In this document: positions 1 through 9,703 of the stretch, one piece after another
Layout of the letters: each line of letters begins with the position of its first letter
Numbering within the stretch: position 1 is the first letter of the stretch
NCBI GenBank assembly: GCA_965221205.1
Contig: OZ244870.1
Span: 1,674,001-1,738,000, forward strand
Source of the DNA: CBDFMG01 sp965221205 [NCBI: bacterium]
Lineage (GTDB): Bacteria; SM23-31
Direction: 5' to 3'
DNA length: 64,000 nt
Notes under the pieces: generated by a model
What the model was told of the DNA's origin: nothing
Databases searched by the model: none
What the model saw: the letters and a program-made list of their open reading frames with translations, nothing else
Program-made: the position numbers and the translations under genes

Positions 1-2
1 GG

Positions 3-242
3 GTACCTGAAATAGTCTTCTATGCGCCGGATATGGAATCGGTCAATGCGCCTATTGTGAAGTTTAGGTTACCGGGAGATCAAGTGGCTGGCATACGGAA
101 GCGGATGTATGAGGAGCATAACGTAGGGTGTGCAGTCCATGGCGGTGGCCGTCCCGGTCTGAGGTTATGTCCCCATATTTACAACACCATGGAAGAAATG
201 GAACGAACGGCAGACGCAGTCGCAACGTTGTTTGCTACTTGA
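3..242 (+). CDS. Class V aminotransferase, C-terminal end (partial)
   Basis: The reading frame is open from the left edge of the window and stops at 242, so only about the last 79 residues are visible. The tail has the pattern seen at the C-terminus of PLP-dependent class V aminotransferases of the cysteine desulfurase / isopenicillin N epimerase type: a strand around GCAVHGGGRPGLRLCPHIYN, in which the Arg-Leu-Cys/Ser-x-His-x-Tyr-Asn segment contacts the substrate carboxylate, followed by a final helix beginning TMEEMERTADAV. The catalytic lysine and PLP site lie outside the window, so the exact reaction cannot be called. No operon partner is visible downstream because the next genes are on the opposite strand. 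Confidence 0.72.
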   Translation, partial: VPEIVFYAPDMESVNAPIVKFRLPGDQVAGIRKRMYEEHNVGCAVHGGGRPGLRLCPHIYNTMEEMERTADAVATLFAT

Positions 243-297
243 AACAGTTGGTGCAAGCAAATCAAATTGATATAAATTGGTATTGTACTTATGGTAT

Positions 298-1017
298 TTA
301 GTATTTTTTGATAATAAATATATAATTAAATCCGAGAAAGGAGTTATGCTTTTTTAATATTTCACACGTGCTGTTTGCCTTAATATGTTCCACAATTATT
401 TTCCAGTCAAAACCAAGATGCGATCCCCAGCCGTCTGACTCCGGTGTTCTGAATATAGTAATTGGTTTATTGGTGATCAGACGCCAAAAATAATTCAGTT
501 CGCTATGATTTTGAAAAAAGTCTCCATAGGCATTTTTTCGTAATACTTTTCTGCCCACATATTTGAGCAATCCCTGAAATCCGACCTCATTGGGTAACGA
601 TAAAAGTATAGTGCCGCCGCTTTTGCATGATCCAATGAGAGTGTCGAGAGCATTAGCTGTATTCCCGACATGTTCCAGCGTTTCAAAACATGTTACAATA
701 TCAAATGAATTATTTGTGTCTTGAGATTGATTATTAAGGTCAATATGTTCAAATGAAACATTATGTATATTTTTCGATCGGGCAGCCTCAAGAAGATCTT
801 TTGAATGGTCAAATCCAAAGAGCTCCAAGTCGCTAATCTGCGGAATTGATTCTAATAATATTTCAAGCAAATAACCGTTTGAGCATCCGAAATCTGCCAG
901 TTTCCCTTTGTCTGGGATAGAAAAGCCGACGATAATTTTAGCAATTTTCCGTAACCGGGATTTGTGTACTATTGCTGAAATTCCGAATCCCTTGTAGGAA
1001 TCTTCATGTATAATCAT
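298..1017 (-). CDS. Class I SAM-dependent methyltransferase
   Basis: This protein of about 239 residues has a Rossmann methyltransferase core. The glycine-rich SAM loop DFGCSNGYL lies near residues 42-50, an acidic strand end (FGFDHS) follows, and a motif III/IV region reads FDIVTCFETLEHVG. A longer frame starts at 1032, but ATG at 1017-1015 overlaps the stop codon of the upstream tag gene as ATGA, a typical translational-coupling junction, so I chose it. The EHV motif and the LPNEVGFQGLL segment resemble type 11/12 methyltransferases acting on small molecules or lipids, but the substrate cannot be read from sequence. It is cotranscribed with tag, which does not by itself indicate a DNA repair role. 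Confidence 0.8.
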   Translation of the reverse strand: MIIHEDSYKGFGISAIVHKSRLRKIAKIIVGFSIPDKGKLADFGCSNGYLLEILLESIPQISDLELFGFDHSKDLLEAARSKNIHNVSFEHIDLNNQSQDTNNSFDIVTCFETLEHVGNTANALDTLIGSCKSGGTILLSLPNEVGFQGLLKYVGRKVLRKNAYGDFFQNHSELNYFWRLITNKPITIFRTPESDGWGSHLGFDWKIIVEHIKANSTCEILKKHNSFLGFNYIFIIKKY

Positions 1018-1595
1018 GCTGGTAACCACCAATTCTTAATTTCATCATATCTGAAACAGTCGACGACATGATCGTTGACCATACCGGTTGCCTGCATGTG
1101 AGCGTAACAGATAACTGTACCGACAAATTTGAATCCCCTCAGCTTTAAATCTTTACTCATTTCGTCGGATTCTTTCGTACTTGCTGGTATTTCACTCACT
1201 GTTTTCCATATATTCTGAACTGGTTTACCATCAACAAATTGCCAGATATACCTGTCGAATGAGCCGAATTCTTCTCTGATTTGCAGGAACGATTGTGCGT
1301 TCTGCACTGCCGCGGCAATTTTCAGTTTGTTTCTGATTATTCCGGCGTCGGTAAGAAGGTCATCGGTTTTTGCGGTGTTGTACCGTGCGATTATTGCAGG
1401 ATCGAAACCATCAAAAGCTTTTCGGAAGTTATCCCGTTTTTTCAAAATGGTTAGCCAACTCAGGCCGGCCTGCATCCCCTCAAGGAGCAGGAACTCGAAC
1501 AGTATCCGGTCATTATGAACAGGGACGCCCCATTCATTGTCGTGGTAATTTATGTACAACTCATTATCTCCGCACCAGGAGCAACGGTTTTTCAT
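1014..1595 (-). CDS. tag: DNA-3-methyladenine glycosylase I
   Basis: This 193-residue protein matches the length and motifs of Tag, the base-excision repair glycosylase that removes 3-methyladenine from alkylated DNA. It opens with RCSWCGDN and YHDNEWGVPVHND, and contains FEFLLLEGMQAGLSW and RGFKFVGTVICYAHMQA, all hallmarks of the family. The four zinc ligands of the E. coli enzyme are present at Cys5, His18, His176 and Cys180 (NDHVVDC). The catalytic-pocket residues Glu and Trp of the LEGMQAGLSW segment are kept. It is the first gene of a two-gene unit with a methyltransferase overlapped by ATGA. No Ada-type regulator is visible nearby. Confidence 0.95.
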   Translation of the reverse strand: MKNRCSWCGDNELYINYHDNEWGVPVHNDRILFEFLLLEGMQAGLSWLTILKKRDNFRKAFDGFDPAIIARYNTAKTDDLLTDAGIIRNKLKIAAAVQNAQSFLQIREEFGSFDRYIWQFVDGKPVQNIWKTVSEIPASTKESDEMSKDLKLRGFKFVGTVICYAHMQATGMVNDHVVDCFRYDEIKNWWLPA

Positions 1596-1630
1596 GGTTT
1601 ATCCTTTTGATTAAATTATAGATTCAGGCA

Positions 1631-2601
1631 ATGTTATACTTTAGGACTTGAAAGCAAGCTAGTACTAAACTCATATTTAATCTTTTTCACTTATTTTCCC
1701 CAATAAATCTCTTATTTCCCGTAGGAACTCATTAATTTCTGATATTCTTGTAATCATATTTTGAATGATGTAAGATATTTCTAAGTTTACTCGACAGCAG
1801 ATGATACTGCCCCAGGCATATCGTGAAAAATCTTACCCTGACGGTCATTGCGAGTGTTATACTTGAATTGAGCCTCTGCTATGTAGAGTGGCATGTATTG
1901 AAGTGAGTATTGATGATGGGTTCCATACCATGCTCGCTTAACCAGTAACCTTCAACGCTGTTTGTATTGTTCATAATCATGTTGTTAACATATTTCTATT
2001 TGTAATTCCCTTTTTGGACTACCTAAACCATCGTTTTATCCGTTCCCTGCCCGCGTTTATGAACTTTTTCATGCTTAGTGTATTTTGGTTTTCCACCGAT
2101 ATACGTTTCATCTATCTCCACGATACCCTTAAGTACCGGTGAACTCATATCTAGTAGTCCTTTCCGTATACGCTGTGAAAGGTTATAGGCAGATTTGACT
2201 GTTATTCCAAGATGCCTGGCAAGCTGTCTGCTAGAAATAGACTTCTTTGCTTCTGCAAGTAATGATATAGCTACGAACCATTTCCACAAAGGGAGTCTTG
2301 TTCCGTGCATTATTGTATTAACAGTTGGTGAAAATGCCTTATTGCAGGAATGACATCTCAACCGCATACGCCTTCGGACTTCTTTTTTTCTTATGCCTGT
2401 TTTTGTACTTCCGCAATACGGGCATTGGGGGGTTTTATTCCAACGTAGCCTACATAGATACTCTGTACATGCATCATCATTATTGACAAACTTTTCAATA
2501 ATATTTATACTATTCATTGGCTTTGCCCTTATAAATTTATCAATATTTTTGATATAATATACTATGTAAAAATATAATTGCCAAGTCCTAAAGTATAACA
2601 T
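1631..2601 (-). mobile_element. IS1595-family insertion sequence with perfect 20-bp terminal inverted repeats
   Basis: Positions 1631-1650 and 2582-2601 are exact reverse complements of one another, and pairing stops immediately on both sides. The repeats bracket a transposase relic of the ISXO2/IS1595 type. The element is about 971 bp. The flanking 8 bases (1623-1630 and 2602-2609) do not match, so no target duplication survives. The sequence just outside the right end (2602-2649) encodes on the minus strand a short peptide start, MFDAFGITTSQLLIYA, which may be the beginning of an unidentified gene interrupted by the insertion. The element is non-autonomous because its transposase is broken. 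Confidence 0.8.
1787..2520 (-). pseudogene. IS1595-family (ISXO2-like) transposase, internally deleted and frameshifted
   Basis: Translation from ATG at 2520 gives an intact N-terminus with the family's zinc ribbon (CPYCGS ... LRCHSCNKAF), the HTH-like region and the first catalytic Asp in VEIDETYIGGK. The frame stops at 2023 after only about 165 residues, where roughly 300 are expected. Beyond the stop, the C-terminal part is recognisable in another frame: NTNSVEGYW, then KRAWYGTHHQYSLQYM and FKYNTRNDRQGK, ending at 1787. The segment that should carry the second catalytic Asp (about 60-70 residues by family comparison) is missing between the two parts. The gene therefore cannot make a working DDE transposase. 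Confidence 0.85.
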
Positions 2602-2804
2602 CGCGTAGATTAATAACTGTGAAGTAGTTATTCCAAAAGCATCAAACATACGAGGTTATACGCAATTTGCATACTAAGAGCCGCAATAATATTCAGTATA
2701 TACCCATCGTGACATTAATCGATAACGACTTTTCTTCTGGATACATGATAAATAATTGTCGTATAACTGGTCAAAAAAGACATGCCAGTGTTATGCGGCA
2801 ATTG

Positions 2805-3644
2805 TCACCGTTTATCTGGTGGTAATTGCTGCAGAGTTATTTTACTGATGTAATCACGAAGCCCTGACTCGTATGTACTCCAGGATTCAAGGAATCCCTC
2901 GTTATGTGAACCGGAGATTTCGAGAAATTCTTTGGGCTGAGAGGCGTTTTCGAATAAACTGATGCTATGCTCAAATGGGACGATTTCATCCTGCCTGCTG
3001 TGAATGACTAAGACAGGACTGGAGACTTTTTCCAGATATAGCTGCGTCGTGTAATTAAAACGTGACAATAAACGTATTGGTAGAAATGGGTATAGTTCTG
3101 AACCGAGTGCTGTTATAGACGTAAATGAAGAATCTAGGATAAGTGTTAGTGGTGTGTGATCTTGTGCAAGCCATGCGGCTATGGCCCCTCCTAAAGAACG
3201 GCCGTAAAGCAATATTGATTCCTGCGTAAAATCTTTTTCATTGACGAGGAAATTCCACGCACCGAGAACGTCACGGTATGTTCCTTCTTCGTCAGGTTTT
3301 CCTTCGCTTTTCCCATAACCGCGGTAATCGAAGATAAACATGTTCAATCCAAGTTCATGAAATATGCGTATATAGTCAATTCGGTGGGAAATATTACCAG
3401 CATTGCCGTGACAGAATAGGAGGACATTGTCTGCATTATTTCCGGGGATATACCATCCGGTAAGGTTTAATCCGTCGTCAGTGCGAAACATTACATCTTC
3501 GAACTCAATGCCCAGACGATCGGGTGCTGAAGCATAATTGTATACAGGAAAAAAGATTAACCGCGACTGAAAGAAATAGAGGAGTGCTGTCAACCCTGAG
3601 AAAGCAAGAGTAGCAATTATAAAAAATACATACAGAAATTTCAC
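2805..3644 (-). CDS. Membrane-anchored alpha/beta hydrolase (BEM46/YfhR-like)
   Basis: The 279-residue protein starts with a hydrophobic anchor (residues about 4-25) followed by an alpha/beta hydrolase fold. The oxyanion-side motif HGNAGN lies at 79-84, the nucleophile elbow GRSLGG places Ser150 as nucleophile, HSRQDEIVP gives Asp219, and GSHNEGF gives His247, so the triad is complete. The arrangement FDYRGYGKSEG at 105-115 is typical of the BEM46/YfhR family, whose substrates are mostly unknown. It is probably an inner-membrane-tethered esterase with its active domain facing either side. It is followed by nothing on its own strand until the IS element. Confidence 0.85.
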   Translation of the reverse strand: MKFLYVFFIIATLAFSGLTALLYFFQSRLIFFPVYNYASAPDRLGIEFEDVMFRTDDGLNLTGWYIPGNNADNVLLFCHGNAGNISHRIDYIRIFHELGLNMFIFDYRGYGKSEGKPDEEGTYRDVLGAWNFLVNEKDFTQESILLYGRSLGGAIAAWLAQDHTPLTLILDSSFTSITALGSELYPFLPIRLLSRFNYTTQLYLEKVSSPVLVIHSRQDEIVPFEHSISLFENASQPKEFLEISGSHNEGFLESWSTYESGLRDYISKITLQQLPPDKR

Positions 3645-3683
3645 ACGAATTTGAGGAGAAATTAAGTTCGACTAACGCTAAAA

Positions 3684-3962
3684 TTATACTGCTATCAGAG
3701 TGAAAAAATCGGGTGATTCAACCACACCGGCATTTTTCATTTCATCGCGAAGATCGTCCGATACAATAAACGTTTTTGCATTTATTGCATCTTTGTTTTC
3801 AAAGAGAATGAGAACTTCGTTTGGATTATCAGTCGTTTGATACAACTGATAATTTCCGAATCCGCTTTTTCTCCGTATTGATTCATGCTTATCAAAAAAA
3901 GTTTTCCATTTTGAGAAGCTCTCTGCTCTATGTCTTACAAAAAGATGTGTCATAACGATCAC
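3684..3962 (-). CDS. Dimeric alpha/beta-barrel (cyclase/monooxygenase-like) protein
   Basis: This 92-residue protein has the layout of a single ferredoxin-like dimeric alpha/beta-barrel unit, as in small antibiotic-biosynthesis monooxygenase and cyclase-like families. The recognisable line is LFVRHRAESFSKWKTFFDKH, then YQLYQTTDNPNEVLILFENK, then SDDLRDEMKNAGVVESPDFF. Family members of this length are widespread and mostly without known substrates. It begins ATG at 3962, or possibly at the second ATG four codons later. It lies between the hydrolase gene and the aldehyde dehydrogenase gene, all on the minus strand, and may share their transcription, but the gaps are too wide for that to be certain. 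Confidence 0.7.
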   Translation of the reverse strand: MIVMTHLFVRHRAESFSKWKTFFDKHESIRRKSGFGNYQLYQTTDNPNEVLILFENKDAINAKTFIVSDDLRDEMKNAGVVESPDFFTLIAV

Positions 3963-4005
3963 CTTTCATCAATCTGTAGTATAGTATTAACGAAGATGAA
4001 ACTAC

Positions 4006-5445
4006 TTATAGTTCTTTTGATTTGACAACCAAAAGTTTTTCAATCTGCATATCTTTTATGGTATACGGTATACCTCCGATACCTTCTCCGGAGAGTTTTA
4101 AACCTGCAAATGGCATCCAATCGACACGGAAAGCCGTATGGTCATTTACCATAACGGTTGCTGCATCGAGCCGTTGTGTAACTCGGAGAGCAGTGTTGAT
4201 ATCTTTGGTAAACACAGCTGCCTGAAACGCAACCGGGAGTGAATTTGCCTGAGCAATTGCAGCATCCAAATCGGAATAAGAATAGACACAGATAACCGGT
4301 CCAAAAATTTCTGAATTACTTACTTTTGCATCGACTGGAGGATTGAGAAGAACAGTGCATTCATAACAGGATTCGGATAAAGCTTTCCCTCCGGCGACTA
4401 GTTCAGCGCCCCCTTTGACTGCTTCATCGACCCACTCTTTAACACGTTCAACCTCACCTTGACGAATCAATGGACCGACATCGGTGTCTTCTTTTGTCGG
4501 ATCGCCGATTCTCTGTTTTCGTGCACTTTCAGCAAGCCGATCGGTAACATCCCGAGCAATTGACTCATGTGCATAAACCCGCTGCACGGAAACACACACC
4601 TGACCCGCATGGTAAAACCCCCCCTTACTCAATGGTGGAATTGTTTCGTCAAGATCGGCATCTGCCGCAACGATAACCGGTGCTGCGCCACCGTGTTCAA
4701 GTGCATACCGTGTTCCGGGAGCAAGTTTTGATCGGAGCATCCAACCGATACGGGCGCTGCCGATAAAAGTGAAAAATGCAACCCGCTCATCTGTGATGAG
4801 AGCAGTTGCAACATCAAGATTGCTAACCGACAATGCCTGACACCATTCTGCTGGTAGTCCTGCTTCTCTGAGAATTTTTACAAATAAATAACATGAAATT
4901 GGTGTTGCTTCTGCCGGTTTCACAATTACCGGGCATCCGGTTGTAATTGCAGGAGCGACCTGATGAACAATGAGATTCAGCGGATGATTGAAAGCACTTG
5001 CGGCAACAACAACACCGATCGGCTCCAGCCGGGTTAGAGCCATTCTGTTTGCGGATGCCGGATTTAAATTCATCGGGATTTCTTCACCCCGCTGCATCCT
5101 GAGTGTTTCGATACAAATATCGATTCCATCAGTTGCTCGTGCAACTTCGGCCCGGGAGTCGATAAGCGGTTTTCCGCCTTCTCGTGAAGCTTCAACTGCA
5201 AGCTCTTCTGCCCGCTCCGACATTATCTTACCGGTTTTTTTGAGGATTTGTATCCGTTCATGAGGAGATATCCACGCATCCCGGTTTCGGTAAAGGCTGT
5301 ACGCAGTCTGTAAAGTTTTTTCCACAACTGCTTTGTCTGCAGTCTGAACCGTTGCGATAAGTTCATTGTTGTAGGGAGCATACACTTTAAGTGGTGTATC
5401 CTCAGAAGATGCTCCCGGTACAAGTAACGGATAATGTTCAGACAT
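4006..5445 (-). CDS. NAD(P)-dependent aldehyde dehydrogenase
   Basis: This full-length 479-residue ALDH superfamily enzyme oxidises an aldehyde to the acid using NAD(P)+. The oxyanion Asn153 is in AFNHPLN, the cofactor-binding KPAE is at 176-179, the general base Glu250 lies in ALEHGG, and the catalytic Cys284 in GQVCVSVQRV. The motif SNSEIFGPVICVY is also present. The variant ALEHGG instead of the common ELGG recalls lactaldehyde or phosphonoacetaldehyde-type dehydrogenases, but the substrate cannot be fixed. It lies directly downstream of an acetolactate-synthase-like gene on the same strand (96 bp gap to 5542), suggesting joint use in pyruvate or C3/C4 aldehyde metabolism. Confidence 0.9.
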   Translation of the reverse strand: MSEHYPLLVPGASSEDTPLKVYAPYNNELIATVQTADKAVVEKTLQTAYSLYRNRDAWISPHERIQILKKTGKIMSERAEELAVEASREGGKPLIDSRAEVARATDGIDICIETLRMQRGEEIPMNLNPASANRMALTRLEPIGVVVAASAFNHPLNLIVHQVAPAITTGCPVIVKPAEATPISCYLFVKILREAGLPAEWCQALSVSNLDVATALITDERVAFFTFIGSARIGWMLRSKLAPGTRYALEHGGAAPVIVAADADLDETIPPLSKGGFYHAGQVCVSVQRVYAHESIARDVTDRLAESARKQRIGDPTKEDTDVGPLIRQGEVERVKEWVDEAVKGGAELVAGGKALSESCYECTVLLNPPVDAKVSNSEIFGPVICVYSYSDLDAAIAQANSLPVAFQAAVFTKDINTALRVTQRLDAATVMVNDHTAFRVDWMPFAGLKLSGEGIGGIPYTIKDMQIEKLLVVKSKEL

Positions 5446-5541
5446 CTAAACTCCTTTTAGTTTCAATCGGATAAAAAAATCTTAAGTTATGTTCAGGAAT
5501 ATTGAAAAATGTTTGAATGATGCATTTCCACATATTATTTA

Positions 5542-7152
5542 TCATCCTATGAGTCGTTTGTTTTCAGAATAATCAACGTTACATTGGACAATATGAACAC
5601 CGTTCGAATTGAGGCACTCATCCAGAAGAGGAGCAAAATTTTCAGCCTTACCGACATCATGCCCAATAGCTCCATAACTGTCTGCGTATTTTATGAAATC
5701 TGGATTGTTAAAATCGAGGCCGAAATCCTGAAATCCCATATTACCCTGTTTCCACTTAATCATACCATAGGCTTTATCGACAAGAATCAGGACGACAATA
5801 TGAAGGTCAAGCCGAACAGCAGTTTCTATTTCTTGAGAATTCATCATAAATCCTCCGTCACCGCAGATAGCCATCACTTTTCTGTTCGGATAGACAATTT
5901 TCGCAGCAATAGCAGATGGAAGTCCTGCACCCATAGAGGCAAGAGCATTGTCTAACAGAACAGTATTCGGTTCATATGCACGGTAATTTAAGGCAAACCA
6001 GATTTTGTAGACACCATTGTCGAGTGCGATAATGCCATTATCAGGCATCACTTTCCGGACATCCACAACAAGCCGACTTGGAAATATTGGATACCGGTCA
6101 TCGTCACTGCCATAGTTAAGCCGATGGTCGTTTCCTTCTTTAATACGCAGATAATATGAAAAATCCCAGTGCACCTGTGGATTTATTTTTTCTGAAATTT
6201 GCCAAATGCTGTTGGCGATGTCTCCGACAACCTCAACTTGTGGAAAGTAGACCGGATCAATCGATGCTGTCGAAAAATTGATATGGATTACCTTGAATCC
6301 GTCATGATTCATGAAAAAGGGCGGTTTTTCCACGACATCATGGCCAACGTTGATGATCAGGTCGGAATCTTCAATTGCCTCATGGAGATAGTCTTTTGAA
6401 GACAGGGCTGCATTACCGAGGTGCAATGGATGCCGCTCGTCAATAACGCCTTTTCCCATTTGAGTATCGAAAAACGGCATATTGGTTTTTTTAACAAATT
6501 TTAACAGCATTTTTGATGTCAATTTTCTATTCGCGGCTGCACCGATGAGCAGGAGTGGTTTTTTTGCCTTCTCTATTAAATCAACAGCAAGATTAATAGC
6601 CTTAATTTCAGCGGCTGGTCGCCGGGCTTTACTCGGTGTGTAAAGAGGTTCATCGGTTTCTTCTGCGGCAATATCTTCGGGAAGTTCCAGATGTACTGCG
6701 CCGGGGCGCTCTTCCTGAGCAATTCGAAATGCCTCCCGTACTCGAGAAGGAATATTGTTCCCGCTGACAATCGATTTCGAATATTTCGTTATCGGAGTCA
6801 TCATCTGTACTATGTCGACAATCTGAAATTGCCCCTGTTTGCTCGATTTTATCGGTTTTTGACCAGTTATCATCATCATCGGCATTGCGCCGAGCTGGGC
6901 ATAAGCTGCTGGGGTAACAAAATTAGATGCTCCGGGCCCAAGCGTTGCTAAACAGACACCCGCTTTTCCGGTAAGCCGTCCGTATGTCGCCGCCATAAAT
7001 CCTGCCCCTTGCTCGTGACGAGTTAAAATAAGTTTAATCTTTGACTCACGTAGAGATTCAAGCATGTCAAGATTTTCTTCACCTGGCACACCAAATATAT
7101 ATTCTACTCCCTCGTTTTCAAGGGCTCTTATGAAAAGATCGGATGCCTTCAT
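5542..7152 (-). CDS. Thiamine-diphosphate enzyme, acetolactate synthase large-subunit type
   Basis: The protein has about 536 residues if it starts at ATG 7152, which is preceded by the ribosome site GGGAAG. The longer frame to 7248 adds a hydrophobic stretch not seen in the family. It contains the catalytic Glu47 in TRHEQGAGFMAATYGRL, the LATLGPGASN segment and the ThDP/Mg motif GDGGFMMNSQEIET near 431. The overall pattern is closest to catabolic acetolactate synthase (AlsS-like), which condenses two pyruvates to 2-acetolactate. No small regulatory subunit gene follows, consistent with a catabolic role, but other ThDP enzymes of the same fold (for example related lyases) remain possible. The next gene is an aldehyde dehydrogenase on the same strand. 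Confidence 0.85.
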   Translation of the reverse strand: MKASDLFIRALENEGVEYIFGVPGEENLDMLESLRESKIKLILTRHEQGAGFMAATYGRLTGKAGVCLATLGPGASNFVTPAAYAQLGAMPMMMITGQKPIKSSKQGQFQIVDIVQMMTPITKYSKSIVSGNNIPSRVREAFRIAQEERPGAVHLELPEDIAAEETDEPLYTPSKARRPAAEIKAINLAVDLIEKAKKPLLLIGAAANRKLTSKMLLKFVKKTNMPFFDTQMGKGVIDERHPLHLGNAALSSKDYLHEAIEDSDLIINVGHDVVEKPPFFMNHDGFKVIHINFSTASIDPVYFPQVEVVGDIANSIWQISEKINPQVHWDFSYYLRIKEGNDHRLNYGSDDDRYPIFPSRLVVDVRKVMPDNGIIALDNGVYKIWFALNYRAYEPNTVLLDNALASMGAGLPSAIAAKIVYPNRKVMAICGDGGFMMNSQEIETAVRLDLHIVVLILVDKAYGMIKWKQGNMGFQDFGLDFNNPDFIKYADSYGAIGHDVGKAENFAPLLDECLNSNGVHIVQCNVDYSENKRLIG

Positions 7153-7503
7153 TTTATAAATCTTCCCTTTCAAATTGTTCAAGTGGAATCCTGAATTGCA
7201 GAGGAATAGTAAGTTGGAATAATAAAGGAAATCAAGAAAGAATGCCAAATGTGAAAAGGTGATTAAGAGAATATTAATCAGCTATTGACTGTTTCACAAG
7301 GGAAAATATATAATCTTTATTGTTTAAATACAAAATAATTTCTTTTAGAATATATAAAAGATGTGATCTCGTATTAAATCACTATTCCATTTCAGATGTA
7401 TTACCAGAACAATATTCGTGGCAATGAAGTTTCATGAGTTTAAATACGACCGCTAACTCACTATTAGTATATACATATAAACTATATTACTATTCAGTAC
7501 ACC

Positions 7504-8841
7504 ATGCAAGAACGACATCGACGCATTAAAATAGTCTGCACTCTTGGTCCCAAATCAGGGATATACAAGCAAATCCGTGCACTCGCTGATTCAGGTATGC
7601 AGGTATGGATGTTGCGCGACTTAATTTTTCTCACGGGTCTTATGAAGAGCACAAACAAAAATGCGAATTTGTCAGGAAAGTTTCAGAAGAAATCGGGCTT
7701 TCGATAGCTATTCTCCAAGACCTTCAGGAACTAAAAATTAGAATTCAGACTTTTAAAAATGGTGAAGTAGAACTCCTGAACGGGGCAGATTTTATGCTCA
7801 CAGTCCGAAATGTTTCCGGAGTAGAAGATATCAGTGGTGAAGATGTTCGGTGTAAAGTCATTTATGGTGGAATAATTAGTGACCATAAAGGCTTAAACCT
7901 GCCAAATTCGATTCTTTCTGTTGAGCCATTAACACCATAAAGATAAAGAAGATTTAAAATTTGGTCTAGACATGGATGTCGATTTTATCGCGATCTCATT
8001 CGTACAGAAAGCCGAAGATATTGCAGTCGTAAAAAATGAAATCGCAGCGCACGGAAAATCGACCCAGGTCATTGCGAAAATTGAAAAACCTCAGGCTGTT
8101 GACAATATCGATGCAATCATTCAAAGAGACAGACTGTGTTATGATTGCTCGAGGTGATCTTGGAGTAGAAATGAATACAGAAAAGATTCCTCAGATCCAA
8201 AAAATTATCTCTTTATGTAACGCAGCTGGTGTTCCGGTGATTACTGCAGCGCAAATGCTCGAATCTATAATACACCATCCTCGTCCGACCCGAACAGAGG
8301 CTGCGGATGTTGCAAATGCAGTACTTGACGGAACTGATGCAGTCATGTTATCTGGCGAAACAGCAGTGGTATGTATCCTGTAGAATCTCTGGAAACTATG
8401 GTGAGAATAGTTGCGCTAATAGAAAGAGAGAATTATGAGAAATGGAATATCGGGCGGTATAATCAAGGAGTCGTCTACCCTACATCGATCGCAATAGGAT
8501 ATTCTGCATGTCATGCTGCAGAAATGGTGAATGCTATCGCAATTATTTGCCTGACTCAGTCAGGATCAACAGCCGAAATGATTGCGCGTTTCCGGCCTAA
8601 TGCCCCGATATACGCAATATCGCCGAACAAAGCGGCATATCTTAAAACAGCGTTGATGTGGGACGTCAGAGGATATTTGACTGAAGAATTTTCGGATAAA
8701 ATGGGGTATGCAGTACAGGATATTATCGAGATGCTCTTAAAAGATAAAACAATCAAGAAAGGTGATAATCTTGTATTCACCGCAGGAATTCCGTTTTATA
8801 AAAAACGGGATTCGAATATGCTCAGGATTGAAACAGCATAA
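7504..8841 (+). pseudogene. pyk: Pyruvate kinase, multiply frameshifted
   Basis: Four or more frame changes separate recognisable pyruvate kinase segments in the right order: KIVCTLGPKS (7530s), MDVARLNFSHG (7605), KDKEDLKFGL then VDFIAISFVQKAED (about 7940-8010), [13 protein letters not shown] (about 8130), [25 protein letters not shown] (8290-8365, quoted here as parts of one motif), and [13 protein letters not shown] onward. Breaks lie near 7600, 7935, 8130 and 8365. A normal enzyme is about 470 residues and converts phosphoenolpyruvate and ADP to pyruvate and ATP. The total span fits a full gene, so this is a recently inactivated copy rather than a fragment. Another pyk outside the window would be expected if glycolysis is used. 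Confidence 0.9.
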
Positions 8842-8943
8842 TAATGAATAGAATTGTTGATTCGTACAGCTGTGTTCATTATATTAAAGAGTTTTTGATA
8901 AAATAATGTGTCAAGCAACAATAGTGAAATATTATGACGTCAA

Positions 8944-9703
8944 TGGTTGATAAAAAGCTTGTTAAATATCTTTCCGGTGCTCAAAATGTGTTTATATTTA
9001 CGGCTGCCGCGATATCTACCGGCAGCGGAATATCGGACTTCCGCGGACCGAATGGCGTGTGAAAAAACTTTAAACCTGTTTATTATCAGGAGTTTTTGTC
9101 ATCTGAAGAGTCTCGTATTCGACACTGGCAATATAAGCTTGAAACTAGGGAAAAATTTAAAAAAGCAAAGCCGAATAAAGTATATAAATCAATAGCCGAT
9201 CTTGATGACACCGGTCGTGTTCTTGCGGTAGTGACGCAAAATATCGATGGATTGCATGCACAAGCCGGAACGACAGAAGACCGGCTCATTGAATTGCATG
9301 GGAATAACAACAGAGTCGAATGCCAAACATGTCTTCAAAAAAGCGAACCTGAACCACATTTTAAAAGCTTCAAAAAACAGGTTTTCCACCGGAATACGAA
9401 CGTGGAGGATTCTTGAAGCCAGCCACAATCAGTTTAGGTCAGGGGCTGCGTAACCACGATGTACAAGGAGCGGTGGCTACTGCACAGGATGCCGATCTAG
9501 TAATAGCCCTTGGCGGAACATCACTTTGTGTTCATCCAACTGCATCTTTGACACTGCTTGCTGCTCACCGGGGTGTCCCGTATGTAATTATCAATCGAGG
9601 TAAAACAGACCACAACGGGAAAACAGTCGTGAGTCTCAGAATTGAAGGAGATGTCGAAGAGATATTTCCCTCTGTTGTACAGGCTGCATTATCTCAAGTG
9701 TAA
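8944..9703 (+). pseudogene. Sir2-family NAD-dependent protein deacylase, inactivated
   Basis: The start ATG at 8944 leads into a sirtuin N-terminus in which the NAD-binding GAGIST is altered to AAAIST, followed by SGISDFRGPNGV and then an in-frame TGA near 9058 where Trp is expected. Past the stop the frame continues through TQNIDGLHAQAG and IELHGN with the catalytic His intact, then the first zinc Cys pair CQTC. A frameshift near 9390 joins FLKPATISLGQG, and the C-terminal NAD pocket (LVIALGGTSL, VIINRG) follows to 9703. Sirtuins remove acyl groups from lysine using NAD+. Stop codon, frameshift and altered NAD motif show that this copy no longer works. Confidence 0.88.

Noticed and set aside
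7504-9703. Explaining the frameshifts simply as sequencing errors
   Set aside because: Deletions of tens of codons, substitutions in catalytic motifs and Trp to stop changes also occur, which base-calling slips do not produce; single-base shifts in some genes could still be errors.
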